The position numbers and the translations under genes are program-made. The notes beneath the pieces are model-generated. The model worked only from the letters and a program-made list of their open reading frames with translations. It was not told where the DNA came from and made no database searches. This document shows positions 11,776 to 22,936 of a stretch of 64,000 bases of DNA, piece by piece (positions within the stretch are counted from its first letter, which is position 1; every line of letters begins with the position of its first letter). The DNA lies in NCBI RefSeq assembly GCF_950295315.1, contig NC_080170.1, positions 99,242,632 to 99,306,631 of the forward strand. Reading direction: 5' to 3'. The stretch comes from Erinaceus europaeus. Its lineage: Eukaryota; Chordata; Mammalia; Eulipotyphla; Erinaceidae.

Positions 11776-14578
11776 TTAACTTCTGTTGATGAGTGGGGTC
11801 ATCCCATACTCATCTTTATCTTTCTGACTTAGCTCACTTAACATAATTCCTTCTAGCTCTGTCCAAGATGGGTCAGAGAAGGTGGGTTCATTGTTCTTGA
11901 TAGCTGCATAGTATTCCATTGTATATATATACCACAGCTTTCTCAGCCACTCATCTGGTGTTGGGCACCTGGGTTGCTTCCAGGTTTTAGCTATTATGAA
12001 TTGTGCTGCTATGAACACAGGAGTACACACCTCTTTTTGGTTGGGTGTTATGGAGTCCTTGGGGTATAACCCCAGGAGAGGAATTACTGGGTCATATGGA
12101 AGGTCCATGTCTAGCCTTGTGAGAGTTTTCCAGACTGCTCTCCACAGAGGCTGTACCAATTTACATTCCCACCCACAATGTCAAAGGGTTCCTCTGTCCC
12201 CACATCCTCTCCAGGATTTGTTGCTGCTGTCCTTTCTGATGTATGCCATTCTTACAGGAGTGAGGTGGTATCTTAGTGTTGTCTTAATTTGCATTTCTCT
12301 GACAATCAGTGACCTAGAGCAGTTTTTCATGTTTGTTAGCCTTTTGGATCTCTCTGAGGTGAATGTCTTGCTCATATCCTCTGCCCATTTTGGGATGGGG
12401 TCATTTGCTTTTTTGGTGCTATGTTTGCTGAGCTCTTTATATATTTTGGTGATTAGTTTCTTGTCTGATGTATGGCATGTGAAGATCTTCTCCCATTCTG
12501 TGAGGGGTCTCTCTGTTTGTTTAATAGTTTCTTTGGCTGTGCAGAAGCTTTTCAATTTGATGTAGTCCCATAGTTTTGTTTCTGCTTTAGTCTTCCTTGC
12601 AATTGGGTTTGATTCATCAAAGATGTGCTTGAGGTGTAGGTGGGAAAGTGTTTTAACAATGTTTTCCTCTAAGTATTTGATTGTTTCTGGTCTGACATCT
12701 AGGTCTTTGATCCATTTGGAGTTGATTTTTGTTTCTGGTGAGATAAAGTGGTTCAATTTTCCTTCTTCTGCATGTTATAACCCAGTTTTCCCAGCACCAT
12801 TTATTGAAGAGAGCCTCCTTTTTCCATTTAATCCTTTGGGCCCCCTTATCAAAGATTAGATGCCCATAGGTGTGGGGATTTATTTTTGTGCTTTGAATTC
12901 TGTTCCCCTCGTCTGTGTGCCTCTTTTTGTTCCAGTACCATGCTGTTTTGATGATGATGGCTTTATAATATAGTTTAAGGTCTGGGGGTGTGATGCCTCC
13001 ATTTCTGTTTCTTTTCCTCAAGGTGGTTTTGGCAATTCTAGGTGTTTTCAGGTTCCAGATAAATGATTGTAGTGTTTGTTCTATTCTCTTAAAGAAGCTT
13101 GGTGGAACTTTGATGGGTATTGCATTAAATTTGTATATGGCTCTGGGGAGAATATTCATTTTGATGATAGTTATTCTTCCAATCCATGAGCATGGGATAT
13201 CTTTCCATTTCTTGGTATCAGTTTCTATTTCCTTGAGTAGCGACTCATAGTTTTCAGCATACAAGTCTTTCACTTCTTTGGTCAAATTTATTCCTAGGTA
13301 TTTGATTGATTTTGCTGAAACAGTAAATGGGAGTGATTTCTGGATGTCTTCTTCTTCTTCAGATTTAGTGTTTGCATAAAAAAATGCCACTGATTTTTGT
13401 ACTTTGATTTTGTAGCCTGATACCTTGCTATATTGCCTAATAACTTCCAGTAATTTTCTGCTGGATTCTTTAGGTCTTTCTCTTTCTTTTTTTATTTTAT
13501 TTATTTTATTTTTTTATTCTCTTTTGTTGCCCTTGTTGTTTTATTGTTGTAGTTATTATTGTTGTTGTCGTTGTTGGATAGGACAGAGAGAAATGGAGAG
13601 AGAAGGGGAAGACAGAGAGGGGGAGAGAAAGATAGACACCTGCAGACCTGCTTCACCGCCTGTGAAGCGACTCCCCTGCAGGTGGGGAGCCGGGGTTCAA
13701 ACCGGGATCCTTATGCCGGTCCTTGTGCTTTGCGCCACCTGCGCTTAACCCGCTGCACTACAGCCCGACTCCCCCTCTTTAGGTCTTTCTATGTATACTA
13801 TCATATCATCTGCAAAAAGTGAGAGCTTGACTTCTTCCCTTCCAATCTGTATTCCTTTTATTTCTTTCTCTTGCCTGATCTCTTGCCTGATTGCTATGGC
13901 AAGAACTTCCAATACTATGTTGAACAGTAATGGTGACAGTTGACAGCCCTGTCTAGTCCCCGATCTGAGGAGGAATGCTTTCAGCTTCTGCCCATTGAGT
14001 ATGATGTTGGCTGTAGGTTTGCTATATATAGACTCCACTATCTTGAGGAATTTCCCATCTATTCCCAGTTTTTGTAGAGTTTTGAGCATGAATGGGTGTT
14101 GGATTTTGTCAAAGGCTTTCTCTGCATCTATTGAGATAATCATGTGGTTTTTGGCTTTGCTTTTATTGATATAGTGAACGACATTGATTGACTTATGGAT
14201 GTTGAACCAGCCTTACATTCCTGAGATGAATCCCACTTGGTCGTGATGAACAATCTTTTTGATATGTTGCTGTATCCAGTTGGCCAAGATCTTGTTTAAT
14301 ATTTTGGCATATATGTTCATCAGAGATATTGGTCTGTAGTTTTCCTTTTTTGTTCTGTCCCTATCAGCTTTTGGTATCAGGGTGATGTTGGCTTCATAGA
14401 AGGTGGAAGGGAGTATTCCTGTTTCTTCAATCTTATGGAATAGCTTAAGAAGTATGGGTATTAACTGTTTCCTGAAAGTTTTGTAGAATTCGTTTGTGAA
14501 GCCATCTGGTCCAGGACTTTTGTTGTTGGGGAGATTCTTAATAACGGTTTCAATTTCTTTGTCTGTGATTGGTGCATT
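11776..14578 (-). pseudogene. L1 ORF2 remnant: reverse transcriptase and C-terminal region, inactivated
   Basis: ORF2 of L1 encodes an endonuclease and reverse transcriptase that copy the element RNA at a nicked target. The endonuclease part is absent here (5' truncation). The frame ending at 14143 holds the RT core: [14 protein letters not shown], then [15 protein letters not shown], then the catalytic FADD at 13805-13816, followed by MIVYIERP. Coding resumes on the other side of a SINE (frame 13390 to about 12740), continues in a second frame (12756 to 12181) and ends in a 127-residue piece (12159-11776). Visible lesions: a TAA at 14213-14215, the SINE insertion at 13482-13775, a frameshift near 12740, and a TGA at 12181-12183. 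An in-frame 12-base tandem duplication (13868-13891) repeats RQEI just before the catalytic box. Family assignment is certain from motifs; any activity is excluded. Confidence 0.93.
13482..13775 (-). mobile_element. SINE family A nested in L1 ORF2
   Basis: Complete antisense A element with an intact-looking B box (sense GGTTTGAACCC) and an exact 15-bp TSD TCTTTAGGTCTTTCT (13467-13481, 13776-13790). It splits the ORF2 remnant 15-20 bases downstream of the conserved MIVYIERP segment. Confidence 0.95.
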
Positions 14579-14817
14579 AGTGTATGAAACTTCTATCAGA
14601 CAACTATAGATTCAGAGTGAACAAGAACAATGTATTCCAAGTCAATACTACAGAGAACTTAGCTCATACTAGCTCTGTTAATATGTTCTTATCCTATAGA
14701 TTAAAACCAGACTAAATGTTTGTTGCCAGAGCCTTTAATATTTTTGCTACATGATAAATTTTGACAGGTAAATAAGATTAATCTCACAAGTTAATCTAGA
14801 AGAGGGAAAATGGTTTG

Positions 14818-15995
14818 GTTTATTTTTATTTTATTTTTTTATAAAAAGGAAATACTGACAAAACCATAGGATAAGAGGGATATAACTCCACACAATTCCC
14901 ACCACTAGCACCTCATATCCCATCTCCTCCCTTGATAGCTTTGCTATTCTTTAATGCTCTGAAAGTATGGACCTAGGGTCATTGTGGGATGCAGAAGGTA
15001 GAAGGTAGAAAGTCTGGCTTATGTAATTGCTTCCCACTAAACATAGACATTGAAGGGTCGATCCATACTCCCAGCCTGTCTCTCTCTTTCCCTAGTGGGG
15101 CGGGGTTTTGGGGAATCGAAGTTCCAGGACATATTGGTGGGGTTGTCTCTCTGGGGAAGTCTGGTTGTGATCATGGTAGCATCTGGAACTTGGTGGGTGA
15201 AAAGAGAGTTAACATATAAAACCAAATAAGTTGTTGACTAATCATGAACCTAAAGGCTGGAGTAGTGCAGATGATGAGTTGAGGGGGGGTTCTCCATTTT
15301 GTAGATAGCTAGTAGGCATATTTTGGTTACATTCCAAAGGGCCTGTGGCCATACTAGTTGTTTTTTTTTTTTTTTTTTTATCTGATCCTGAAATCTGACA
15401 TGCAGGTGGATCCAAGTTACTGTCTGGGGAGATGATGTCATGGTTGGAAAAAGTCCCAGAAATCTGGATCAGGGAAGAGAGTAGCTCCCAAGTATGGGAA
15501 AGGTATATAAATATTGCTGACTGTAAACCACAATGATTTGATGTGATCTGAGGCCCATATTCCGCTTAGGAGCCTATATGACCTCTGCATCCGGGTAGAT
15601 TCAAGTTCACATTCTGTAGTCGTATGAATGTTCCAAGCTGCCCCAATATCAGGACCCATCTTCCTCAGATGTAGCATAGAGTATGTTGTCCAGCCTCCTA
15701 CCATTGTTGATCCAATTAGATAGCCTCCTCTGTTTCTTATTATAATTCCCTCACTCACTCCTAAGCTATCCTTATCAAAAAAGGACTGCAAAAGCTAAAT
15801 AAAGGCAAGTGACTGGCATAATTCAAGGATGACTCTTTAGTCACTATCAGGTCACCCAATCAGCTAGGGCCCTATTCAGGAATACTTGAGATTCCCAAAC
15901 AGACATGATGGGCCTAGACCTAGAATAAATCCCTCTCTCTCTATCAGGAACAACAAAACAGACCCCTTTGTGGGCCCCCATGTTTTGTGTCTAAA
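14818..15995 (-). mobile_element. L1 3' UTR with 5' inversion
   Basis: 14818 to about 15727 is antisense L1 3' UTR (the 3407 type). From about 15728 the sequence flips: 15825-15990 is the sense version of the upstream 3' UTR (CAGACATGATGGGCCTAGAC, TGTGGGCCCCCATG), which in the 3407 copy lies antisense at 4380-4556. The junction loses about 25 bases relative to that copy. This layout is the classic outcome of twin priming in L1 integration. A TSD was not convincingly found. Confidence 0.75.
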
Positions 15996-16741
15996 TAAAT
16001 ACTCTATTCAGTAACTAGAATAAGTGTTTCATAATATATGTAAAATAGACTGTGGGGTAGGGGCTGCAGAGATGCCAACACTTTATACAAGTAACAGTTG
16101 AAGTTTCTGTGAAGGGAGTGTATCATTTGGATTGATTATAGAGAGGCAGGGTAATTGTGGACAAAGTATCTGTACTGTAAGCTCCTGAAAGCAGAAATTT
16201 TTAATTGTCACCCAAATGTGTGACTTTAAGTGTCTGACTGCCAGGCAGGTATCCATTTCAATTAAACACACCACCAGCTATAGGATCATGTAAACTGGTA
16301 GACACTCTCACACCTGAAGGTGCCTTTGCTTTAGAACTCTCTAATTAGTCAGATCATTTGACCACTTGTTCTTCCTTTCCAGGCCTTAATTCCCATTCTT
16401 GTTTAGAATTCACCAGTGAAGAGGAAACCTGTGACCCCAGAGTCATGCTAGCTTGGACCTGACGTGCCGCTAAACCCCAGACCTGTGTTTAACCTATGAC
16501 CTCACTGTGTATCCTGGAGGTGTTCCCTAAGCTCTTCTAGATGTGTGAGTCATAATTTATTTTTAATTTTTTTTGCTTTTGTTTTGAATGGAAATGAATT
16601 CAGTCATGGTTCTGATTGTATTTTTGCAATTTTCTAGGTTATCAGGATATAGCGATTAGTGTTACAGTCTTGCCTGGGAGTATACATTTAGTATAATTTT
16701 TTTCTGATAAATTGTGAGTTTATACTTTCTTATTTGATCCC
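15996..16741. other. Unique sequence, no gene seen
   Basis: No recognised repeat or coding frame. Somewhat less AT-rich than the average here (16300-16540). Confidence 0.5.
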
Positions 16742-16905
16742 TTTTTATTTGATGAGAGAGGAATTGAGGGGGGAGAGACAGAGAGACACCTGAATACCTG
16801 CTCCTGAAGCTTCCTTCATATAGGTAAGGAGTGGAGGCTTGGAACCAGTTCTTTGCACAAGATATGATGCACTCAATTTGGTGTGCCATCATCCAGCCCC
16901 TTTGT
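16742..16905 (-). mobile_element. SINE family B, degenerate
   Basis: Antisense: GAGAGAGACACCTG, then TGAAGCTTCC, then a decayed head 'ttggtgtgccatcatccagcccc'. Middle partly deleted. Confidence 0.65.
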
Positions 16906-17221
16906 TTTTTACATTAATTCAAGATAAATGCTTTATTATCTATTATTTAGTTTGCATAAGGACACAATCTGCTCTAAATCTTAAGTCATACTTACTCCAC
17001 ATACCATCTCTTACATAATTCTTAAAATTGTTATGTGAATAAATTATCTGATTCCCTTGACCATAGCTGACTGCTCTCCAGTGTAGAACATCTGACTCGT
17101 GTGGGAACCAGTCTTTTCCTGACATATTCGTAAAGGAAATATCTCCTTCTCTCTCTCCCACTGAATTAACTATAAAATTCACACATTGGCACCCCTGCTT
17201 TCCATACAGTTTGAAGAGAAC
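16906..17221. other. Unique sequence, no gene seen
   Basis: The 107-codon minus frame here overlaps the SINE head at its start and has no recognisable protein features. Confidence 0.5.
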
Positions 17222-17556
17222 TGGGGCCTGGGCGGTGGTGTAGCGGGTTAAGTGCACATGGTGCATAATGCAAGGACTGGCTTAAGGATCTCAGCTTAAC
17301 CCCAGCACCCCACCTGAAGGGGGGTCGCTTCACTAGCAATGAAGCAGGTCTGCAAGTGCATCTTTCTTTCCCCCCCTCTGTCTTCCCCGCCTCTCTCGAT
17401 TTCTCTCTGTCCTATCCAACAACAATGACAGCAATAACAGCAACAATAACAGCAACAATAAACAACAAGGACAAGAAAAGGAAAAAGAAATAGCCTCCAG
17501 GAGCAGTGGATTCATAGTGCAGGCACCAAGCAAAACAAACAAACAAACAAACAAAA
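17222..17556 (+). mobile_element. SINE family A2
   Basis: Head GGGCGGTGGTGTAGCGGGTT, degraded B box, CAGCAACAATAACAGCAACA repeats, then the A2 3' module GCCTCCAGGAGCAGTGGATT and an (AAAC)n tail. Confidence 0.9.
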
Positions 17557-20020
17557 CTTCAGTGAATAGAAACAGAAGTAGCCTCACAGAGAGAGACTTG
17601 ATAATGACTAAGAAAGAGGCATGTTGATTTTTAACTCCTCACAACCATTGTTCCTCATTTTTAATTCCATTCCAATTCACTGTATATTTTCTTATTTATT
17701 TAGTTATTTCAAGTCATCTGTTATTTACAACAGAAGAATCCTTATCAGCACATTTGGTATATAGATGTATTCAAGGATAATGTCTTAGAATGCATCTAAG
17801 AGATTTTCAGGTAAATCTTTTATCTCTTCACACTAAGATAAAGAAATCCTTAGTAATATAAGAAAAATCCAAGTTAATATATATTAATGTATACTGGTGT
17901 GTCTTGATTAAGAGATGCTACGAAGATTTCTGACCTTCAAAGCTCTAAGTGAAGCAAAAACTAGTTGAGGTTGATCTCCTTGGCCACTAGTTGTTGAATG
18001 CAGGCAATGACTTTTTTGCATAGGCAATACTGAAGGAGAATTCAGCTGTGAACTCTTTAGGGATGAGGCAAAACTGGAGCATAAGTCCAAAAGCAGGAAT
18101 CTGAGGAATGTTCGACATCTACTACATTATATAATGTGGCATTTCTGATCCTATTTAGCTGTTGGTTTTATGATAAATTCAGTTAGGAATACATTTGTCC
18201 CATATATTCTTTGTTCAGTAAATTTTTAAAAAATTAAATTAATTAATTTATGTAAATTTAAATTATTTATTTAAATTTAATAAATTAAATATAAACTAAG
18301 AAGAGGTAGACAACCACCAGTGTAGTAAAATGAAAAAAAAAACAATGTCCCTAATGCATACTAAATCTTTAACGCCTGAGATTCAGCTGTGTGATGATTT
18401 GTAAAGTAACTGAGAGTCTGTGTATTAGCAGATACTTACCCGTAAGTGGCCACATTAATTGATATCAGCTGAATCTAACATACTTTAATCCTTGTGTAAC
18501 ATGAAAGCATTTATGCATGAGTGACTTCATAATACATAGGTGTTTACTTTTTTTGACAATAATGATATTTATTATAGAGTATATATGAGGAGGGAAAGAG
18601 AAGTCAAAATGTAAGCTAAATGACATACATGTGACACAGAAAGAATAGTTTGTTTAATTACAATATTATTTCAACTCTAAGATTTTCTACATTTTCTATT
18701 TCTGAGTGAAAGTAATAGGAAAATATTTTTTTTATATTTGGTACCAAATACACATCCTCTGAGGGGAAAATTGCTATTGCAATGATTTCTGTGAACATTT
18801 GCTGGTATTCTCACTGAACATTCTTCCTGATATATATCACTGAATATCATTACTTTAAAAAGCATGTGGCACAGAAGCACTTCTTCAGAACCACAAAGCT
18901 ATTGTCTAAGTTTTTTTTTTGTCAGCATGTTGGCAATGACAGAATCATGGTGTGGAAAACAACGTTTGCAAAGCATTAAAATACAGTAAAAGAATCTCAT
19001 CAAGAATTTGGAACTTTGCAAAATTAGTTATAATATTCTAAACTATCCTCAATATCATAGAAAGATGAACATAAATACATTTTACCAGAAATATGTTTTT
19101 ATTTTCTCTGCTCATTTATTATCAAACATTATTATTGTTGTTTATTAAATAAAAGGCAAGAAAATCTTTTGTTACTTTGATAAATGATATTTGAAATTCT
19201 AGGTGCAAAATAATGAAAGGCACTTTGTTTAAAAAGGTTGGAAAATTGTTGCTGAAATAAGGGAATTTGGAGTCTAAAAAGTAGAGCTATAATTTTATTT
19301 CTGCCATTAAGATTATAATTTTGAAGAAATGCCCAGGCCTCTTTACAATTAAATAATATGATAAACCAACTCAAAGTGTATTTTAAAACTAATTTTCTGT
19401 CATTATTAAATTTTTTTTGTACTTCTACACTTCAGTCCTTCCTCTGACCCCAGAGAGAGAAGTGAGGTGGTGATAATTTAAGATCTCTGTGTTCTTTTGT
19501 GCACTTCAGAACAACTGGGTTCCCAAAGTGTAGATAGAATTTGTTTACCTTCAATTACCATTTTATCTACTAAATTCCAGGAGCAATTCAAAATTTGATC
19601 TTATTGTACTTATAACTAAGTAGTGGAGTCAGCTGCACATATGTAAATGATAGTACCTAGTACCATTTTGTAGATTATAAGACTGGACGTTTGAATAATG
19701 TTTATAAATAGCATGGGGTAAGAGATGAGATGATGTGTTCTAAAGGAAATATTTTAGATATAATCTGGCAAAGAGTAGTGTACAGCTTTGTGGGACTTAC
19801 TTCTAGTCCAAAGTTTTATTAGTATTTTCTTCCAGGGGGGATATGGAATGCAAGGTTGAATTCTTAGCAAAGTATCAACTTAATCTTCAGCTCTTACAGT
19901 GTTTACAGTAAAATTAAAAAGTTTAAGTTTTAATTATAAATTTTAATGAAATAGTATTTATGAAGAAAGTTGAGATATTTTGAGAACCATAAGGAAGATG
20001 TTGCTAAAGAACAATTGTAT
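17557..20020. other. Long unique, AT-rich segment without recognised features
   Basis: Nearly 2.5 kb with no SINE or L1 that I recognise, including a very AT-rich core (18225-18300, TAATTAATTTATG-type). No coding frame above 90 residues and none with familiar motifs. This is the largest repeat-free stretch in the first half of the window. Confidence 0.55.
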
Positions 20021-20252
20021 CGGGGGCCAAGCAGTAGCAAAGCACAAGGATACCGGTTCGAGCCTCAGGCTCCCCACCTGCAAGGGGAGATTGCTTCGTA
20101 AGTTGTGAAGCAGGTCTGCAGGTGTCTTATCTTTCTCTGCCCTTCCCTTGATTTCTCTCTGTCCTATCCAACAACAAAGACAGCAATAACAGCAATAATA
20201 ATAACAACAATAACAATAAACAACAAGGGCAACAAAAAGGGAAAAAATAGTA
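20021..20252 (+). mobile_element. SINE family A, head deleted
   Basis: Lacks about 25 bases of the usual head (AGCAGTAGCAAAGCACAAGG joins the A box region directly to the AAAGCACAAGG segment) but keeps a good B box (GGTTCGAGCCT). Confidence 0.87.
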
Positions 20253-20419
20253 TTACATTGTTTCAAATAATTCTTACTTGGTCTCTCATTTCTTTAAGGA
20301 TGACATTTTCTTGTATTTTGATTTTAATATACTTCTGAATCTTTCTAAATAAGGTAATTATGTGCTTATTTCTCATTTTTCTATATGCATTTCTTAAAGT
20401 AATTTATTCTATATATTTT

Positions 20420-20698
20420 ATTTTTTAAAATATTTACTTATTTATTCCTTTTTGTTGCACTTGTTTTATTATTGTTGTTGTTATTGATGTTGTTGTTGTT
20501 GGATAGGACAGAGAGAAATGGAGAGAGCAGGAAAAGACAGAGAGAGGGAGAGAAAGATAGACACCTGCAGACCTGCTTCATCTCCTGTGAAACAACCCCT
20601 CTGCAGGTGGGGAGCCAGGGCCTCAAACTGGGATCCTTAAGCCTATCTTTTCACTTTGTGCACCTGTGTTTAACCCGCTGAGCTACCACCTGACTCCC
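20420..20698 (-). mobile_element. SINE family A
   Basis: Antisense A: T-rich left end, GTTGTTGTTGGATAGGACAG, GACACCTGCAGACCTGCTTC, head 'gagctaccacctgactcccc'. B box altered to sense GTTTGAGGCC. Confidence 0.9.
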
Positions 20699-21385
20699 CT
20701 ATAATTTCATATTTAAGAACAAGTTAATAGAGTGATTATAATCTATCCGATGGTATATTATTTTAAGGATAGTAGTTAAATTATTAGACAGAACAGGATG
20801 CTGCTAGGCTGGAAGGTCCACTTAAGCCTTGTAAAGACAACTCTGCCTTCGTTTAGAAGCAGCCTTGATGCAATCATAGTTTGAAGCAGAATGAAAGCAA
20901 TGCTTTATTTAGACACCGATGCTTTCTTGATCCGGTTGGTTCTACATTGCACAGTCTGCACAGTATATGCTGTGGTTCTAAGGTTGTGGGAGACCCAAAT
21001 GTGAAATTAACAAGGTGCCATTATTCACTGAAACTGTTCCTCCTCTCCAAGAAATATAATTAAATGTCTTTACTCAAGAAGTCTTAAATTCTTTTCTTTG
21101 TTTAGGACTTTACATCATTAAGTTCAGAAATGCAAAGGTACTCTGAGCAAGTTGATTTTTCATGAAATGCATCGCTTTTTGCCTTTTGCTTTCAAATTCT
21201 TTTCTTATATTTGCCATGAATGACACCTGTGGCATCTAGAATGGGAGCCTCAGTCTGGGTTTTCTAGCTGATCCACTTTACTCAGTTTTGGAGTGCTCAT
21301 CTAAGACAATGTGTTCTACACTCTCCTTTAATTGTTACTTTTCCTCCCCACATTCATTGAGAAATGGATAGAACTTGCTGATTCG
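20699..21385. other. Unique sequence, no gene seen
   Basis: Includes a mixed-composition segment (20790-21060) with a 60-codon frame but no recognisable protein. Confidence 0.5.
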
Positions 21386-21394
21386 TTCTCTTTT

Positions 21395-21920
21395 ACTTTA
21401 TTTTTTTTAATTTATTTTTAAAAATTTTAAAATTAAAAGGAAACACTGTCCAAAAACATAGGATAAAGGGGTACAATTCCACACAGTTCCCACCACCAGA
21501 ACTCCATATCCTATCCCCTCCCCTGATAGCTTTCTTATTTTTTATCCTCTGGGAATATGGACCCAGGATCATTATGGGGTTCAGAGGGTGGAAGGTCTGG
21601 CTTTTGTAATTGCTTCCCCATTGGACATGGAGGTTGGCAGGTCAATCTATAATCCCAGCCTGTCTCTCTCTTTCCCTAGTGGGGTGGGGCTCTGGGGAAG
21701 CAGGCTCCAGGACATATTGATGGGGTCATCTGCCCAAGGAAGTCTGGTTGGCATCATGTTAGCATCTGGAACCTGGTGGCTGAAAAAAAGAATTAACGTA
21801 TAAAGCCAAAGTGTTGACTAATCATAAACCTCATATGAAGAGTTGGGAGGGGTGTCTCTGTTTTGTAGTTAGTTAGTAGGTCTATTTTAGTTATATTCCA
21901 AAGAGCCCATGACTATACCA
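21395..21920 (-). mobile_element. L1 3' UTR tail (~0.5 kb)
   Basis: 3407-type module from the T-rich tail to the 'ttatattccaaagagccc' block. TTCTCTTTT on both sides (21386-21394, 21921-21929). Confidence 0.85.
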
Positions 21921-22072
21921 TTCTCTTTTTATGGGTTTATTTTTATTGCTCTATTTTATGAAGTGTTAGGGTAAAGATATGATTAATTGTATTGCTCAAA
22001 CCAGTTCATTAACCATAACCTCATGAGGCATCATAGAATATAGTCACTAAAAGTTTTCCCCAAATGTACCTT

Positions 22073-22260
22073 AAAATATATATATCATGGAGACAGCCAG
22101 AAATTGAGAGGGCATGGGGAGATAGAGAGGGAGAGAGACAGGGAGACACCTGCAGCTCTGCTTCATCACTTGCAAAGATTTTCCCCTGCATGTGAGTACT
22201 GGGGGCTTGAACTGGGTCCTTGAGCATTATAACTTGTGCAGTCAACCAGGTGCGCCCTCC
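22073..22260 (-). mobile_element. SINE family B
   Basis: Antisense B: GACACCTGCAGCTCTGCTTC, TTTTCCCCTGCATGTGAGTA, head 'gtcaaccaggtgcgccctcc'. Short TSD ATGTACCTT / ATGTACCCT (22064-22072, 22261-22269). Confidence 0.85.
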
Positions 22261-22262
22261 AT

Positions 22263-22846
22263 GTACCCTTCACAACTATCTCAAATACATGCATATTTTA
22301 GTTCACTTATGAAAGATACAGTTCACAAGTTCCATTTTTTATTTACATTTTTACTTTAATGTTAAGAATCATATAGGAATACTTCATTTGATAGCAGGAC
22401 AGGCTTACTTTCTTGAGACACTCTCATGTTCTTTTAGTTTAATCTTAAGGTAGCTTTAATAAGTTGTACTTCACTCTAATTCTTCTATATTCAGGCATGT
22501 TTGTTTATGTTTGTTTTTGGTCATCCCCTGATATGTTTCTGAAAACCACAACTATGTAAACTCTCACCCCAGTACTTATTATATAAAGTCATAATCATGA
22601 CAGTACATCTCATGATTCTGATTTCATTGGAAGTTTCTCCTAGATTTTCTTAGGATTTCTCCTACTATTACACTAAAGGTAATCAAGTGTAGGATGCTCA
22701 AAATGAGTCTGCTCACATTCCTGGAACCTTAGCAAAATAGCTCAAAGGCTAGAACTTAATTCTTTTCTGGTAGGTCTCGTCCATGAGACTAACTTACATT
22801 TCATAACTTCATAGCAGTCAACTTTAAAAATGAACATTTAAAGGAC
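22263..22846. other. Unique sequence, no gene seen
   Basis: No recognised repeat, RNA or coding features. Confidence 0.5.
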
Positions 22847-22936
22847 AACAGATGAGACATTATTTATTGGAAATATGGAAATAACAGATGAGACCCTCAA
22901 GGAAAATGGGGTTTCATCTGGTGTTTCCATATTTCC
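22847..22936. repeat. Direct repeat plus 27-bp inverted repeat at an L1 fragment edge
   Basis: AACAGATGAGAC occurs twice (22847-22858, 22883-22894). The second copy lies in the left arm (22869-22895) of an inverted repeat whose right arm is 22910-22936. The arms pair at 24 of 27 positions with a 14-base loop. The right arm belongs to the L1 fragment that follows. Confidence 0.75.

Larger units (their letters stand above)
10437..14578 (-). mobile_element. 5'-truncated L1 with partial ORF2 and ~1.3 kb 3' UTR, 16-bp TSD
   Basis: Both ends are fixed by an exact TSD AGTGTATGAAACTTCT (10421-10436 and 14579-14594). On the minus strand it starts inside the reverse transcriptase region of ORF2, runs to the ORF2 C terminus at about 11776, then has a long 3' UTR (11775 to about 10445) and a T-rich tail on the plus strand. 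An A SINE is inserted in ORF2. The distal ~400 bases of the 3' UTR match the module of the 3407-type L1s; the proximal ~900 bases match only the 48870 copy. It is the best preserved L1 in the window but is not intact. Confidence 0.93.

Noticed and set aside
11996..12565. 189-codon plus-strand frame with hydrophobic segments
   Set aside because: Antisense shadow of the L1 ORF2 C-terminal region, not a membrane protein.
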